Below are positions 17,194 to 24,456 of a DNA stretch of 64,000 nt, piece by piece. Where the stretch lies: NCBI RefSeq assembly GCF_002197685.1, contig NZ_NBBI01000002.1, positions 248,001-312,000 of the forward strand, written 5' to 3'. Origin of the DNA: Sphingomonas dokdonensis. Lineage in GTDB: Bacteria; Pseudomonadota; Alphaproteobacteria; Sphingomonadales; Sphingomonadaceae. Positions within the stretch are counted from its first letter, which is position 1, and the number at the start of each line of letters is the position of its first letter. A model generated the notes under the pieces. It saw nothing but the letters and a program-made list of their open reading frames with translations. It was not told the DNA's origin and searched no databases. The position numbers were made by a program, and so were the translations under genes.

Positions 17194-17946
17194 TCAGCCG
17201 GGCATCCGCATGACGGAGGCGGCGCCTTCGTCCATGGTCTTGGCTTCCTTCAGGAGGTTCGCCTGGACCTCGTAGCTGCGCTGGTTCTCGATCATGTCGA
17301 CCAGCACCTGCGTCATGTTGACGTTGCTTTGTTCGAGCGTGCCCGACGCGACCTTTGCGTCCATGTTTTCCGGCAGCACCCCGCCGCCGCGCACATGCAT
17401 CAGATTGTCGAGGCCCTTCACCGTCGCCGAACCCTTGTCCGACACCAGCTTCAGCTTGTCGACGACCGTGGCGTCGGTCGCCGCGCCGCCCTGCGGCACG
17501 ATGGAGATCCCGCCGTCCGATCCGATCGACAGCGAGCTATAAGGCGGGATGGTGATCGGGCCCCCCGACCCCATCACCAGATAGCCGTCGCCGGTCTGCA
17601 ACGTGCCCGATGCGGTGACGGTCAGGTCGCCGCGGCGCGTATAGGCTTCGGTCCCGTCGGGCGCCTGCACCGTCAGCCATGTATCGCTGTCGGTCAGCGC
17701 CACGTCGAGGTTGCGGCCGGTCTGGACCAGCGCGCCGACGCTGCGGTCGGCGTCCGTCACTTCCTGCGAAGCGGGCGCGCGCGCCTCGAACCGCGCGCCG
17801 CCGCCCTTCAGCTCGATCCGGTCGAACACCACGCGATCGGCGCGAAAGCCGGTCGTGGAGGCGTTTGCCATGTTGTTGGCGATCGCGGCCTGCGCCGCCA
17901 TGTGCGCCTTGAGGCCGGTTGCCGCCGTATAGACCAGCTTGTCCAT
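17194..17946 (-). CDS. flgF: Flagellar proximal rod protein FlgF
   Basis: A 250-residue rod protein opening MDKLVYTAATGLKAHMAAQAAIANNMANASTTGFRADR, with TGRNLDVALTDSDTWLTVQAPDGTEAYTRRGDL, and ending SNVNMTQVLVDMIENQRSYEVQANLLKEAKTMDEGAASVM. It is one of the rod-hook family paralogues in this operon. Position between flgE and flgG and the length support FlgF over FlgG. The ATG is at 17946, about 70 bp after flgE. Confidence 0.95.
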   Translation of the reverse strand: MDKLVYTAATGLKAHMAAQAAIANNMANASTTGFRADRVVFDRIELKGGGARFEARAPASQEVTDADRSVGALVQTGRNLDVALTDSDTWLTVQAPDGTEAYTRRGDLTVTASGTLQTGDGYLVMGSGGPITIPPYSSLSIGSDGGISIVPQGGAATDATVVDKLKLVSDKGSATVKGLDNLMHVRGGGVLPENMDAKVASGTLEQSNVNMTQVLVDMIENQRSYEVQANLLKEAKTMDEGAASVMRMPG

Positions 17947-18016
17947 GGTTCGATCGATCCAAAGGTGTTCCGTTCACGCCGAAGCGCAAACGGAACACAG
18001 CAAGAGTCAGGCCAGA

Positions 18017-19276
18017 TTAGGCGCGGATGTTGAAGATCGTCTGCGAGATCTGGCTGGAGGTATCGAGCGCCTTGGCGTTCGCCTGGAAATTGCGCTGCGC
18101 CGCGATCAGCTCGACCAGTTCCTCGGTGATGTCGACGTTCGATCCCTCGATCGTGCCCGACATCAGCTTGCCGAAGCCGCTTTCGTTGGCGCCGCCCATC
18201 GTGGCGGTGCCCGAAAGGCCGGTGGCGCTCCAATATTGCCCGCCGTTCTGGCGCAGGCCGGTCGGGTTGACGAAGTTCGCCAGCGCCACCTTGCCCAGCT
18301 TCACCGCGTCGCCATTCGAATAGCTGGCGGTGATGACGCCCGCGCTGTCGACCGTGATGCCGGCGAACTCGCCCAGCGCCTGGCCATCCTGCGAGCGCGA
18401 GGCGATGGCGAACGGCTGCTTGGCCGCGGTGGTGCCGGTGAGGTCCAGCGTGACGGTGCGCGCGCCGGCGGTGCCGACGCCCTCGAAATTGAGCGTCGCG
18501 CCATTGCCGCTGATCAGATTGCCCTCAGCATCGAACGACAGCGGCGTGCCGTTGCCTTCGTTCGCTTCGGAATCGCCGATGTAGCTGTAGACGGTCCAGT
18601 CGCTCGACTTCAGCTCGGTGCCGTCGGTGGCAGACTCGGCCGGCTTGCGGACGAAATAGTTGGTCAGCGTCTGGGCATTGCCCATGTCGTCATACACCGT
18701 GGTGCTGGTCGCGCTGGTGTAGGTCGACGGATCGGTGCGGCTGAAATCGACGTCGGTGCCGGTCGCGCCGCTGTTCAGCGCGGCCTTCAGCGTCACCGCG
18801 CCGGTCGCCTTGGCGGTGCCGCTGGTCATCGGCACCTGCACGTCGGTGAGCGTGCCCTTGCCCGGCACCGTGCCGTCGGTTTCCACGGCATAGGCCTGCA
18901 GCCGGCTGCCCTGCGCGTCGGTGATGAAGCGGTTGGGATCGACGCCGAAGCTGCCGTTGCGGGTATAGGCGATCGTCGAGCCGCCCGCCGCGGTGGTCTT
19001 CACCGGGAAGAAACCGTCGCCGGCGATCGCGAGGTCGAGCGACGAGCCGGTCGTCACCAGGCTGCCCGCGCCGAACATCTGCTTGTTCTGCGCCAGCGCC
19101 GCGCCCGAGCCGGTCAGGCGGCGCGGATCGCTGGTGAAGTTCGACGCCATGATGTCGGTGAACTCGCTGCGGCTCTTCTTGAAGCCGTTGGTCGAGACGT
19201 TGGCGAGGTTGTGCGAGATCGTCGACATGTCGGTCTGCGCAGCCTGGAGACCGGAAAGCGAGGTGTAGAAGGACAT
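18017..19276 (-). CDS. flgE: Flagellar hook protein FlgE
   Basis: The 419-residue major hook subunit. It begins MSFYTSLSGLQAAQTDMSTISHNLANVSTNGFKKSRSEFTDIMASNF and ends GSNVDITEELVELIAAQRNFQANAKALDTSSQISQTIFNIRA, the paired D0 helices. The middle holds the hook-type domains with NPTGLRQNGGQYWSATGLSG near the C-terminus. At 419 residues it is close to the enterobacterial length (about 402). It follows flgD after about 45 bp, and its export requires the FlgD cap. Confidence 0.96.
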   Translation of the reverse strand: MSFYTSLSGLQAAQTDMSTISHNLANVSTNGFKKSRSEFTDIMASNFTSDPRRLTGSGAALAQNKQMFGAGSLVTTGSSLDLAIAGDGFFPVKTTAAGGSTIAYTRNGSFGVDPNRFITDAQGSRLQAYAVETDGTVPGKGTLTDVQVPMTSGTAKATGAVTLKAALNSGATGTDVDFSRTDPSTYTSATSTTVYDDMGNAQTLTNYFVRKPAESATDGTELKSSDWTVYSYIGDSEANEGNGTPLSFDAEGNLISGNGATLNFEGVGTAGARTVTLDLTGTTAAKQPFAIASRSQDGQALGEFAGITVDSAGVITASYSNGDAVKLGKVALANFVNPTGLRQNGGQYWSATGLSGTATMGGANESGFGKLMSGTIEGSNVDITEELVELIAAQRNFQANAKALDTSSQISQTIFNIRA

Positions 19277-19321
19277 GGTGGGAAACTCCTGAAAACGGGA
19301 AAGGTCGGGGGAAGGGAGAGG

Positions 19322-19996
19322 TCAGCCGATCTGGCGAACGGCGGAGGCGGGAACCTCGCCGATCCCCGGCAAGGTGAGGACGGCGGTGCCGCTGGTGGTG
19401 GCAACCGAGGTGACCGGCGCCCAGACGAGGCCGTTGGCGGCAACCGAGCGGCTGCCGTCATTGGCGCTGACGCTGACGGTGAAGGGGCCAGCGCCCGCGT
19501 CGACGCCGCCGGCCGCCTTGCCATCCCAATCGTAGCTGACCGTGCCGGCCTTTTGCGCGCCGAGATCGGCGGTGTGCAGCAGCTGGCCGTTCGCATCGGA
19601 AATGGACACGGTGACGTTGCTCGCATCCGCGCCAAGCTCGATCGCGCCGGCGATCCCGCCCGCGGCGCGGCCATACGCGACATTGCCCGGTGTCAGCACG
19701 GTGCGCCCGACATAGCTGACGGCATCCTGCGTGCTCGTGGCGCCCAGCTTGTCGGCGATCGCCTTCAGCGTCGACGACATTTCGGTGATGCCGGCGAGCG
19801 AGGAGAATTGCGCCATCTGCGCAACCATCTGCGTGTTGTCGACCGGATCGAACGGATCCTGGTTCTTCATCTGCGCCGTCATCAGCTTCAGGAAATCGGC
19901 CTGCCCCATGGTGGGGGACTTGGCCGCGTTCTTCGCCGCGGTGTTGGCGGTGGAAAGACCAAGGTTGCCGATGGTCGCGTCAAAGGAGGTCGCCAT
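19322..19996 (-). CDS. flgD: Flagellar hook capping protein FlgD
   Basis: A 224-residue hook-cap scaffold. The conserved N-terminal block MGQADFLKLMTAQMKNQDPFDPVDNTQMVAQMAQFSSLAGITEM (from about residue 29) is diagnostic. A beta-rich C-terminal half follows, with TVSYDWDGKAAGGVDAGAGPFTVSV resembling the FlgD tudor/FnIII-like domains. It guides FlgE polymerisation and is shed afterwards. It starts 3 bp after the flgC stop. Confidence 0.94.
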   Translation of the reverse strand: MATSFDATIGNLGLSTANTAAKNAAKSPTMGQADFLKLMTAQMKNQDPFDPVDNTQMVAQMAQFSSLAGITEMSSTLKAIADKLGATSTQDAVSYVGRTVLTPGNVAYGRAAGGIAGAIELGADASNVTVSISDANGQLLHTADLGAQKAGTVSYDWDGKAAGGVDAGAGPFTVSVSANDGSRSVAANGLVWAPVTSVATTSGTAVLTLPGIGEVPASAVRQIG

Positions 19997-19999
19997 CTA

Positions 20000-20410
20000 T
20001 CAGCGCCCCAGCTTCAGCGTGTCGACGATCAGCGACTTGGCGGTGTTCATCACCTCCACGTTGTTCTGATACGATCGCGCGGTTTCCATCATGTCGACCA
20101 GCTCGCGCGTTTCGTCGACGGCGGACTGGTAAACATAGCCATCCTTGTCGGCCATCGGGTTGTTCGGATCGCGGATCTTGACCGGATCCTCGCCTGCGGT
20201 GACGACGCGCTCGACATCGACGGTGGCCATGCCGCTCGCCTGGTCGAACTGGGTGCGGAACACCGGCTTCATGCTGCGATAGGCGGTTTCCGACGAGCCG
20301 GTGACCGCGCCGGCATTGGCGAGGTTCGAGGCGGTCGTGTTCATCCGCACGAGCTGCGCGGACATTGCGCGGCCCGCGACCTGGAAGATCGAAAGGGGCT
20401 GGTTCGCCAC
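20000..20410 (-). CDS. flgC: Flagellar proximal rod protein FlgC
   Basis: A 136-residue rod protein from a GTG start: MANQPLSIFQVAGRAMSAQLVRMNTTASNLANAGAVTGSSETAYRSMKPVF, with VKIRDPNNPMADKDGYVYQSAVDETRELVDMMETARSYQNNVEVMNTAKSLIVDTLKLGR at the end. The NPMADKDGYVY block and C-terminal helix are diagnostic for FlgC. It follows flgB with 3 bp between them. Confidence 0.96.
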   Translation of the reverse strand: MANQPLSIFQVAGRAMSAQLVRMNTTASNLANAGAVTGSSETAYRSMKPVFRTQFDQASGMATVDVERVVTAGEDPVKIRDPNNPMADKDGYVYQSAVDETRELVDMMETARSYQNNVEVMNTAKSLIVDTLKLGR

Positions 20411-20413
20411 GGC

Positions 20414-20752
20414 TTATTCTCCCTTGAGCGCGCGCGTGAGCTGATTGATGCGCCCGTTCAGGAACGAGAGCGTCGTCTGATACTGCACGGCGTTTTCGGC
20501 AAAGGCGGTCTGCTCCTTGCTGAGCTCCACCGTGTTGCCGTCCATCGAGGGCGAATCCGGCACGCGGTACAGCATCGCCGCATCCACGCCGCCCTGCCGC
20601 TCCACCGAGGCGAGCGCCTGGGTAAAATCGATGTCCTTCGCCTTGAAGTTCGGCGTCGAGGCATTGGCGATATTGGACGCGAGCACGTTCATGCGCTGCG
20701 CCCGCACCTCGAGCGCCGCGCCGTGAACCCCGAAAAGACTGTTGCTGGCCAT
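20414..20752 (-). CDS. flgB: Flagellar proximal rod protein FlgB
   Basis: The 112-residue rod subunit that starts the long flg operon. It reads MASNSLFGVHGAALEVRAQRMNVLASNIANASTPNFKAKDIDFTQAL and ends EQTAFAENAVQYQTTLSFLNGRINQLTRALKGE. The ATG at 20752 is chosen because the rod signature begins here; an open frame continues upstream but has no family similarity and would run into the promoter. A strong sigma-54 site lies 42 nt upstream. Confidence 0.95.
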   Translation of the reverse strand: MASNSLFGVHGAALEVRAQRMNVLASNIANASTPNFKAKDIDFTQALASVERQGGVDAAMLYRVPDSPSMDGNTVELSKEQTAFAENAVQYQTTLSFLNGRINQLTRALKGE

Positions 20753-20793
20753 GGGCCGAAAATCTCCCGCACCTGCTGTGCGCGAGAGCCGTC

Positions 20794-20808
20794 GCAATTG
20801 ATGTGCCA
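20794..20808 (-). promoter_or_regulatory. Sigma-54 promoter of the flgB operon
   Basis: The minus strand reads TGGCACATCAATTGC, matching TGGCACG-N4-TTGC with the correct GG-to-GC spacing. The predicted transcript start is near 20782, leaving a leader of about 30 nt before flgB. Confidence 0.82.
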
Positions 20809-20851
20809 AGTGGCGCTGCCGGGGCAGGTTGCCGGTGGCGGCAGGGCAGGG

Positions 20852-20889
20852 CGGCAAGCATTTGCCGGGCGGCCGGCAAGTGTTGCCGG
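20852..20889. promoter_or_regulatory. Paired palindromes, candidate enhancer sites for the flagellar activator
   Basis: Two inverted repeats lie in tandem: CGGCAA-GCAT-TTGCCG at 20852-20867 and CCGGCAA-GTG-TTGCCGG at 20873-20889. They sit about 45-80 bp upstream of the flgB sigma-54 site, where enhancer-binding proteins usually act. Related arms occur beside the activator gene at 32526-32553 and 32628-32642. Confidence 0.55.
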
Positions 20890-20925
20890 GTGGGGCAGGC
20901 TAGGGCGCCATTGTAGCAGCCACCC

Positions 20926-21018
20926 GTCACCTCGGCCTTGTGCCGGGGCCACCGTTTTCGCGCACTCGGCACCCGTGCGTTCGTGGCACCGTGGATGCCG
21001 GGACGAGCCCGGCATGAC
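20926..21018. repeat. REP/BIME-like inverted repeat pair (second copy)
   Basis: Elements at 20926-20952 and 20991-21018 face each other and match the pair at 5099-5191 in outline (GTCAYSYCGG...CCAC and GTGGATGCCGGG...GCATGAC). They fall between the divergent flgB and second motA-like promoters. Confidence 0.7.
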
Positions 21019-21066
21019 GATGGTGGAGGCTTGTGCCGCCTCGGCCACGCGCAACGCCGAGCAAAC

Positions 21067-21082
21067 TGGCCCGGCGCTTGCA
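21067..21082 (+). promoter_or_regulatory. Sigma-54-like promoter of the second stator-like pair
   Basis: TGGCCCGGCGCTTGCA matches TGGCACG-N4-TTGCA with one mismatch and exact spacing. The predicted start falls at about 21093, next to the ATG at 21094, so the message would be nearly leaderless unless a downstream start is used. Confidence 0.55.
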
Positions 21083-21093
21083 CTTGCCTGCGC

Positions 21094-21762
21094 ATGAACT
21101 TCGGCACGTTTCTCGACCCTGTGGCACTGGCGCTGGTCGGCGGCGGTACGCTGGTGTCCGCGATCCTGCGCACGCCGGCGGCCGATCTCGGCCGCGCGCT
21201 GGCGGCGCTGCGCACCTTGCCGCGCCGCCGTTTCTCTGCCGATCCGCTGCTGGAACAGATCACGTCGCTTGGCCGGATTGCGCGTCGGCATGGCCCGCTG
21301 GCGCTCGACAAGTCGGTGATCGCCGATCGCGACGTGGCGGCGGCGATCGCGGACATCGTCGACGGGCGCAGCGCGGAAGCCGTCGGCGATCAGCTGCGTC
21401 AGTTGCGGCTGGCGCGGATCGAGCGGCATTGCGCCGCCGCCGACGTCTGGGCCGGCATGGCCGAGGCCGCGCCGGCGATGGGGATGGTCGGCACCCTCGT
21501 CGGGCTGGTCGCGATGTTCGTGCAGATGACCGATCCGCAGGCGATCGGCGGCGCGATGGCGGTGGCGCTTCTCGCCACGCTGTACGGCGCCTTGCTCGCC
21601 AACCTCGTTGCCCTGCCGATCGCGAGCCGCCTGCGCGCCGCGGCGCGGGTGGAGGCGTTCGAGCGCCAGCGCCTGCTTGCGCCACTCGTCGCGCTTGCCG
21701 CCCGCGAGCAGCCGCGCTCCGCCACCGTGCGGGCGATCCACGAAGCGAGCGAGGCGGCATGA
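21094..21762 (+). CDS. Second MotA-like (MotA/TolQ/ExbB) proton-channel protein
   Basis: A 222-residue protein beginning MNFGTFLDPVALALVGGGTLVSAIL. It has the family core AEAAPAMGMVGTLVGLVAMFVQMTDPQAIGGAMAVALLATLYGALLANLVALPIASRL, which covers MotA helices 3 and 4. It is shorter than the canonical MotA (287 residues) and lacks most of the first helical region. Its partner is the overlapping MotB-like gene at 21759. ExbB/TolQ is an alternative, but placement among flagellar genes and pairing with an OmpA-tailed partner favour a motor stator or stator-like regulator. Longer in-frame starts upstream overlap the REP pair and are rejected. Confidence 0.8.
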   Translation: MNFGTFLDPVALALVGGGTLVSAILRTPAADLGRALAALRTLPRRRFSADPLLEQITSLGRIARRHGPLALDKSVIADRDVAAAIADIVDGRSAEAVGDQLRQLRLARIERHCAAADVWAGMAEAAPAMGMVGTLVGLVAMFVQMTDPQAIGGAMAVALLATLYGALLANLVALPIASRLRAAARVEAFERQRLLAPLVALAAREQPRSATVRAIHEASEAA

Positions 21763-22307
21763 CCGCTGCCGATCCGTGCGCCGTTGACGGTTTTCCACCC
21801 GCCCGCGAGGGGCGGCCGCTGTGGCTTGTCACGCTGGCGGATCTCGCCTTGCTGCTGGTCGGCTTTTTCGTGCTGTTGCAGGCCAATCAGTCGCTTGACC
21901 GCGAGAAGCTGGCCGAGGGTATCCGCGCCGGCTTCGGCGCACCGTCCGCGCCGAAGGATGACAGCGACCTAAGCGACGCGCTGCCGATCGCCGCGGCCGG
22001 CGTGTTCGACTTCCGCCGCGGCTCCGCGGTGCCGGCGCAATCGGTCGCCAGCCTGCGCGCCTGGGCTGAGGAGGCCGCGCGCGACCCGCGTGTCTCGTTG
22101 CGTATCACCGCTGCCGTCGATGGCTCGCCCGGCGACGTCGACCCGGCGACCGGCAGCGCGGCGGTGCTTGCCGCCGATCGCGCCCGCGCGGTGGCGGTGG
22201 CGCTCGCTCCCGTGGTGCCCGGTAACCGCCTTCTTATCCAGACCAGTGAGCGGCCCGCGCGCCGCCACGTGGTCGTCACCCTTGCCTTCACCGGAGAACC
22301 ACAGTGA
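21759..22307 (+). CDS. Second MotB/OmpA-like protein
   Basis: A 182-residue partner of the MotA-like gene, overlapping it by ATGA. One N-terminal helix (RPLWLVTLADLALLLVGFFVLLQAN) keeps an aspartate at about residue 28, in the position of the MotB proton-binding residue. The rest resembles a shortened OmpA-like domain: AAVLAADRARAVAVAL matches the usual ls..RA..v...L helix and a short terminal strand follows. The peptidoglycan-binding core is degenerate compared with the canonical MotB at 10025. It may form an auxiliary stator or wall sensor; this is inferred from sequence and position only. Confidence 0.75.
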   Translation: MTAADPCAVDGFPPAREGRPLWLVTLADLALLLVGFFVLLQANQSLDREKLAEGIRAGFGAPSAPKDDSDLSDALPIAAAGVFDFRRGSAVPAQSVASLRAWAEEAARDPRVSLRITAAVDGSPGDVDPATGSAAVLAADRARAVAVALAPVVPGNRLLIQTSERPARRHVVVTLAFTGEPQ

Positions 22308-22813
22308 TCGCGTTCGCCCTGGCGCTTGCCGCCGCTGCCGCCCCGCATCAGGATACCGCCGCGCTCGACAAGGTCGTGGCCGGCTTCACCGGCCGGCCGA
22401 TCGGCGAGGATGGCGGCGCCCGCGCGGCGATCGATTCGCGGCTGCGGCTGAAGCAATGCCCCACCGTCGCCTTGTCGTGGCGCACCGACGCGCATGACGC
22501 GGTGGTCGTCTCGTGTGCCGGGCCGGAATGGCGCGTGTTCGTGCCGATCCGAAAGCCGGCGCAATCGCCCGGCATTGCCGTGGCGAGCGCGGCTGCGGCA
22601 GCGCCAGTTGCGGCGGAAAAGATCATCAAGCGCGGCGATCCCCTGATGATCGAGGCGGGCTCGGATGGCTTTTCGATCACGCGCGAAGGCGTCGCCATGG
22701 CGGACGCCACCGAGGGCCAGCGCCTGATGGTGCGCGTCGATGGGAGCAAGATGCCGGTGCAGGCGATCGCCATGGCGCCCGGCCGTGCGACACTGCCGGG
22801 GTGGGTTGAGTGA
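22304..22813 (+). CDS. flgA: P-ring assembly chaperone FlgA
   Basis: A 169-residue periplasmic protein with a short signal peptide (MIAFALALAAAAA). Its C-terminal SAF-type region contains IIKRGDPLMIEAGSDGFSITREGVAMADATEGQRLMVRV and ends GRATLPGWVE, as in FlgA. It helps FlgI assemble into the P ring. The start is GTG, overlapping the MotB-like stop as GTGA. Together with the stator-like pair it forms a short operon divergent from flgB. Confidence 0.88.
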   Translation: MIAFALALAAAAAPHQDTAALDKVVAGFTGRPIGEDGGARAAIDSRLRLKQCPTVALSWRTDAHDAVVVSCAGPEWRVFVPIRKPAQSPGIAVASAAAAAPVAAEKIIKRGDPLMIEAGSDGFSITREGVAMADATEGQRLMVRVDGSKMPVQAIAMAPGRATLPGWVE

Positions 22814-22821
22814 AAAAAGTC

Positions 22822-22849
22822 CTAAAGCCCTGCGCCACCCTGCCGTTTA
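22822..22849 (+). promoter_or_regulatory. FliA (sigma-28)-type promoter of flgM
   Basis: CTAAA, 15 nt, then GCCGTTTA, ending 33 nt before the flgM ATG at 22883. This is a feedback arrangement in which FliA drives its own anti-sigma factor. Confidence 0.8.
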
Positions 22850-22882
22850 ACCCGGTGGGATCGAGGCGTAGCAGGTGTGAAG

Positions 22883-23161
22883 ATGGTCGACTCAATCGGG
22901 CAGAGGCCCCTGGATCGAAAGATTGGAGCCGTATCGCGGGTCGGCACGCTGGCCGCCGCCAAGTCGGTGACGAAGCAGCCGCAGGCGGCGCAGGCGCCGA
23001 CCGTGGCGGCGCAGCTTGCCGCCGCGGCGCCGGTCGATACGGCGCGGGTGGAGCGGATCAAGCAGGCGATCGCCAAGGGCGAGTATCCGTTGTCCCCAAC
23101 CACCATCGCCGACACGCTGATCGCGGCGCGCTACGAATGGATGTCGCATGACCAGGCGTGA
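22883..23161 (+). CDS. flgM: Anti-sigma-28 factor FlgM
   Basis: A 92-residue protein whose C-terminal half, VDTARVERIKQAIAKGEYPLSPTTIADTLIAARYEW, is the FliA-binding region of FlgM. The N-terminal half is Ala/Gln-rich and probably disordered, as expected for a substrate of the export gate. ATG 22883 is 8 nt downstream of AGG; a GTG at 22877 lies too close to it. FlgM holds FliA inactive until hook completion and is then secreted. Confidence 0.92.
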   Translation: MVDSIGQRPLDRKIGAVSRVGTLAAAKSVTKQPQAAQAPTVAAQLAAAAPVDTARVERIKQAIAKGEYPLSPTTIADTLIAARYEWMSHDQA

Positions 23162-23459
23162 TGCCCTCATCCGCGTGATCGACACGCTGCACCAGGAAAT
23201 CACGGCGTTGAAGACCAACGACGTCGCGGGTCTGGAAAAGGCCACCTCGGCAAAACTGGTCGCGATCGACACGTTGCGCGGGCTGGGCGAAGGGCCGGCC
23301 GGTCCCGAGCTGCGCGAGCTGGCGGACGAGGCCAACCGGCTGAACGACACCTGCCGCATCTACGTGAACCTGATGGCGGCAAATGTTCGCCGCCGCCTGC
23401 AACTTCTGACCGGCGAGGGCGGCAATGCCTATCGCCCGGGTGCCGTCGCCTACGCCTGA
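23148..23459 (+). CDS. flgN: FlgN-like export chaperone for hook-associated proteins
   Basis: A 103-residue helical protein overlapping flgM by 14 nt. Its pattern LIRVIDTLHQEITALKTNDVAGLEKATSAKLVAIDTLRGL followed by LNDTCRIYVNLMAANVRRRLQLLTG fits the FlgN family. Such proteins are weakly conserved, so the call leans on length, helicity and the flgM-flgN pairing. It should bind FlgK and FlgL in the cytoplasm before export. Confidence 0.75.
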   Translation: MTRRDALIRVIDTLHQEITALKTNDVAGLEKATSAKLVAIDTLRGLGEGPAGPELRELADEANRLNDTCRIYVNLMAANVRRRLQLLTGEGGNAYRPGAVAYA

Positions 23460-23527
23460 TGCGCTGATCGCCGGGCTGCGGCCCGGCACGCCATCTACCT
23501 CGCGCAGCCTCGTTCCCTCTGCTGATC

Positions 23528-23543
23528 TGGCACGGCCCTTGCT
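23528..23543 (+). promoter_or_regulatory. Sigma-54 promoter of the transglycosylase-flhA-fliA operon
   Basis: TGGCACGGCCCTTGCT is a full match to TGGCACG-N4-TTGCW. The predicted transcript start is near 23554, which favours the ATG at 23583 over the GTG at 23568. Confidence 0.88.
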
Positions 23544-23582
23544 GATGGCTCCCTGAAGAACAGGGAAGTGCGCACAGCAACG

Positions 23583-24452
23583 ATGACCGTCAACGCCGTC
23601 TATTCCACCGCCGGCCGGGTCCAGTCCGCAATCCAGCAGGCTGCCGCCCGCACCGGTATCGATTTCGACTACCTGATGGGTCAGGCCAAGGTCGAAAGCG
23701 GGTTCAACGCGTCCGCGCGCGCCCGCACCTCGTCGGCCAGCGGCCTGTATCAATTCATCGAGCAGAGCTGGCTCGCGGTGATGAAGGATCACGGCGCGAA
23801 GCACGGCATGGGCTGGGCCGCCGACGGCATTCAGCGCACGTCGTCGGGCCGCCTCAGCGTCAGCGATCCCGGCCTGCGCCGCGCCATCCTCGACCTGCGC
23901 AACAATCCCGAAGCCGCCTCGCTGATGGCGGCCGAGCATGCCTCGGACAACAAGGACGCACTGGAGGCGAGCCTTGGCCGCAGCGCGACCGGCACCGATC
24001 TTTATATGGCGCATTTCCTGGGGCTGGGCGGCGCCAAGCAATTCCTGAAGGCGATGCAGGCCGCGCCCGATCGCGCCGCCGCCAGCATGTTCCCCGCCGC
24101 CGCCGGCGCCAATCGCAACGTGTTCTTCAATCGCGACGGTTCGGCGCGTTCGCTGTCTGACGTGTACGAGCGGTTCGGCGCGAAGCTGGGCGACGGCGCC
24201 GGGCCTGCCGGCAACACCGGCAATGCCGGCAACGAATTGCCGCGTCTGCAATTCGCCGCGCAGATGCTCGACATGGAGGGCGCGACCGTCATCACCGGCG
24301 CGAACCAGTCCGCGTCGGATGCGATGAGCTGGGCCACCGCCGCGATCGCCCGGAACAATCCCGCGGCGCGCGTGCAGACGGCCAATCTGCTCCGCCCGTC
24401 GCCCGACAATGCCCGGCTGGCGTACATGATGCTCGCGAGCATGGGGGGCTGA
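23583..24452 (+). CDS. Flagellar lytic transglycosylase (SLT domain)
   Basis: A 289-residue lytic transglycosylase. The catalytic glutamate is in LMGQAKVESGFN at about residue 38, followed by SASGLYQFIEQSW, the other SLT-family block. It probably opens the peptidoglycan for the rod, taking the role of the muramidase domain missing from FlgJ, in the manner of the SltF-type enzymes of alphaproteobacteria. No typical signal peptide is seen, so export may use the flagellar apparatus. A Gly/Asn-rich linker lies near residue 200. It heads the flhA-fliA operon. Confidence 0.85.
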   Translation: MTVNAVYSTAGRVQSAIQQAAARTGIDFDYLMGQAKVESGFNASARARTSSASGLYQFIEQSWLAVMKDHGAKHGMGWAADGIQRTSSGRLSVSDPGLRRAILDLRNNPEAASLMAAEHASDNKDALEASLGRSATGTDLYMAHFLGLGGAKQFLKAMQAAPDRAAASMFPAAAGANRNVFFNRDGSARSLSDVYERFGAKLGDGAGPAGNTGNAGNELPRLQFAAQMLDMEGATVITGANQSASDAMSWATAAIARNNPAARVQTANLLRPSPDNARLAYMMLASMGG

Positions 24453-24456
24453 TCGA

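Noticed and set aside
17939..21097. A very long plus-strand open frame antisense to flgB-flgF
   Set aside because: It mirrors real flagellar genes; its translation is Arg/Ala/Gly/His-rich low-information sequence with no family motif. High G+C makes stop codons rare on the opposite strand.
21094..22307. ExbB/ExbD or TolQ/TolR identity for the second stator-like pair
   Set aside because: The partner has an OmpA-like tail and flgA follows directly, which fits a flagellar role better; not fully excluded.
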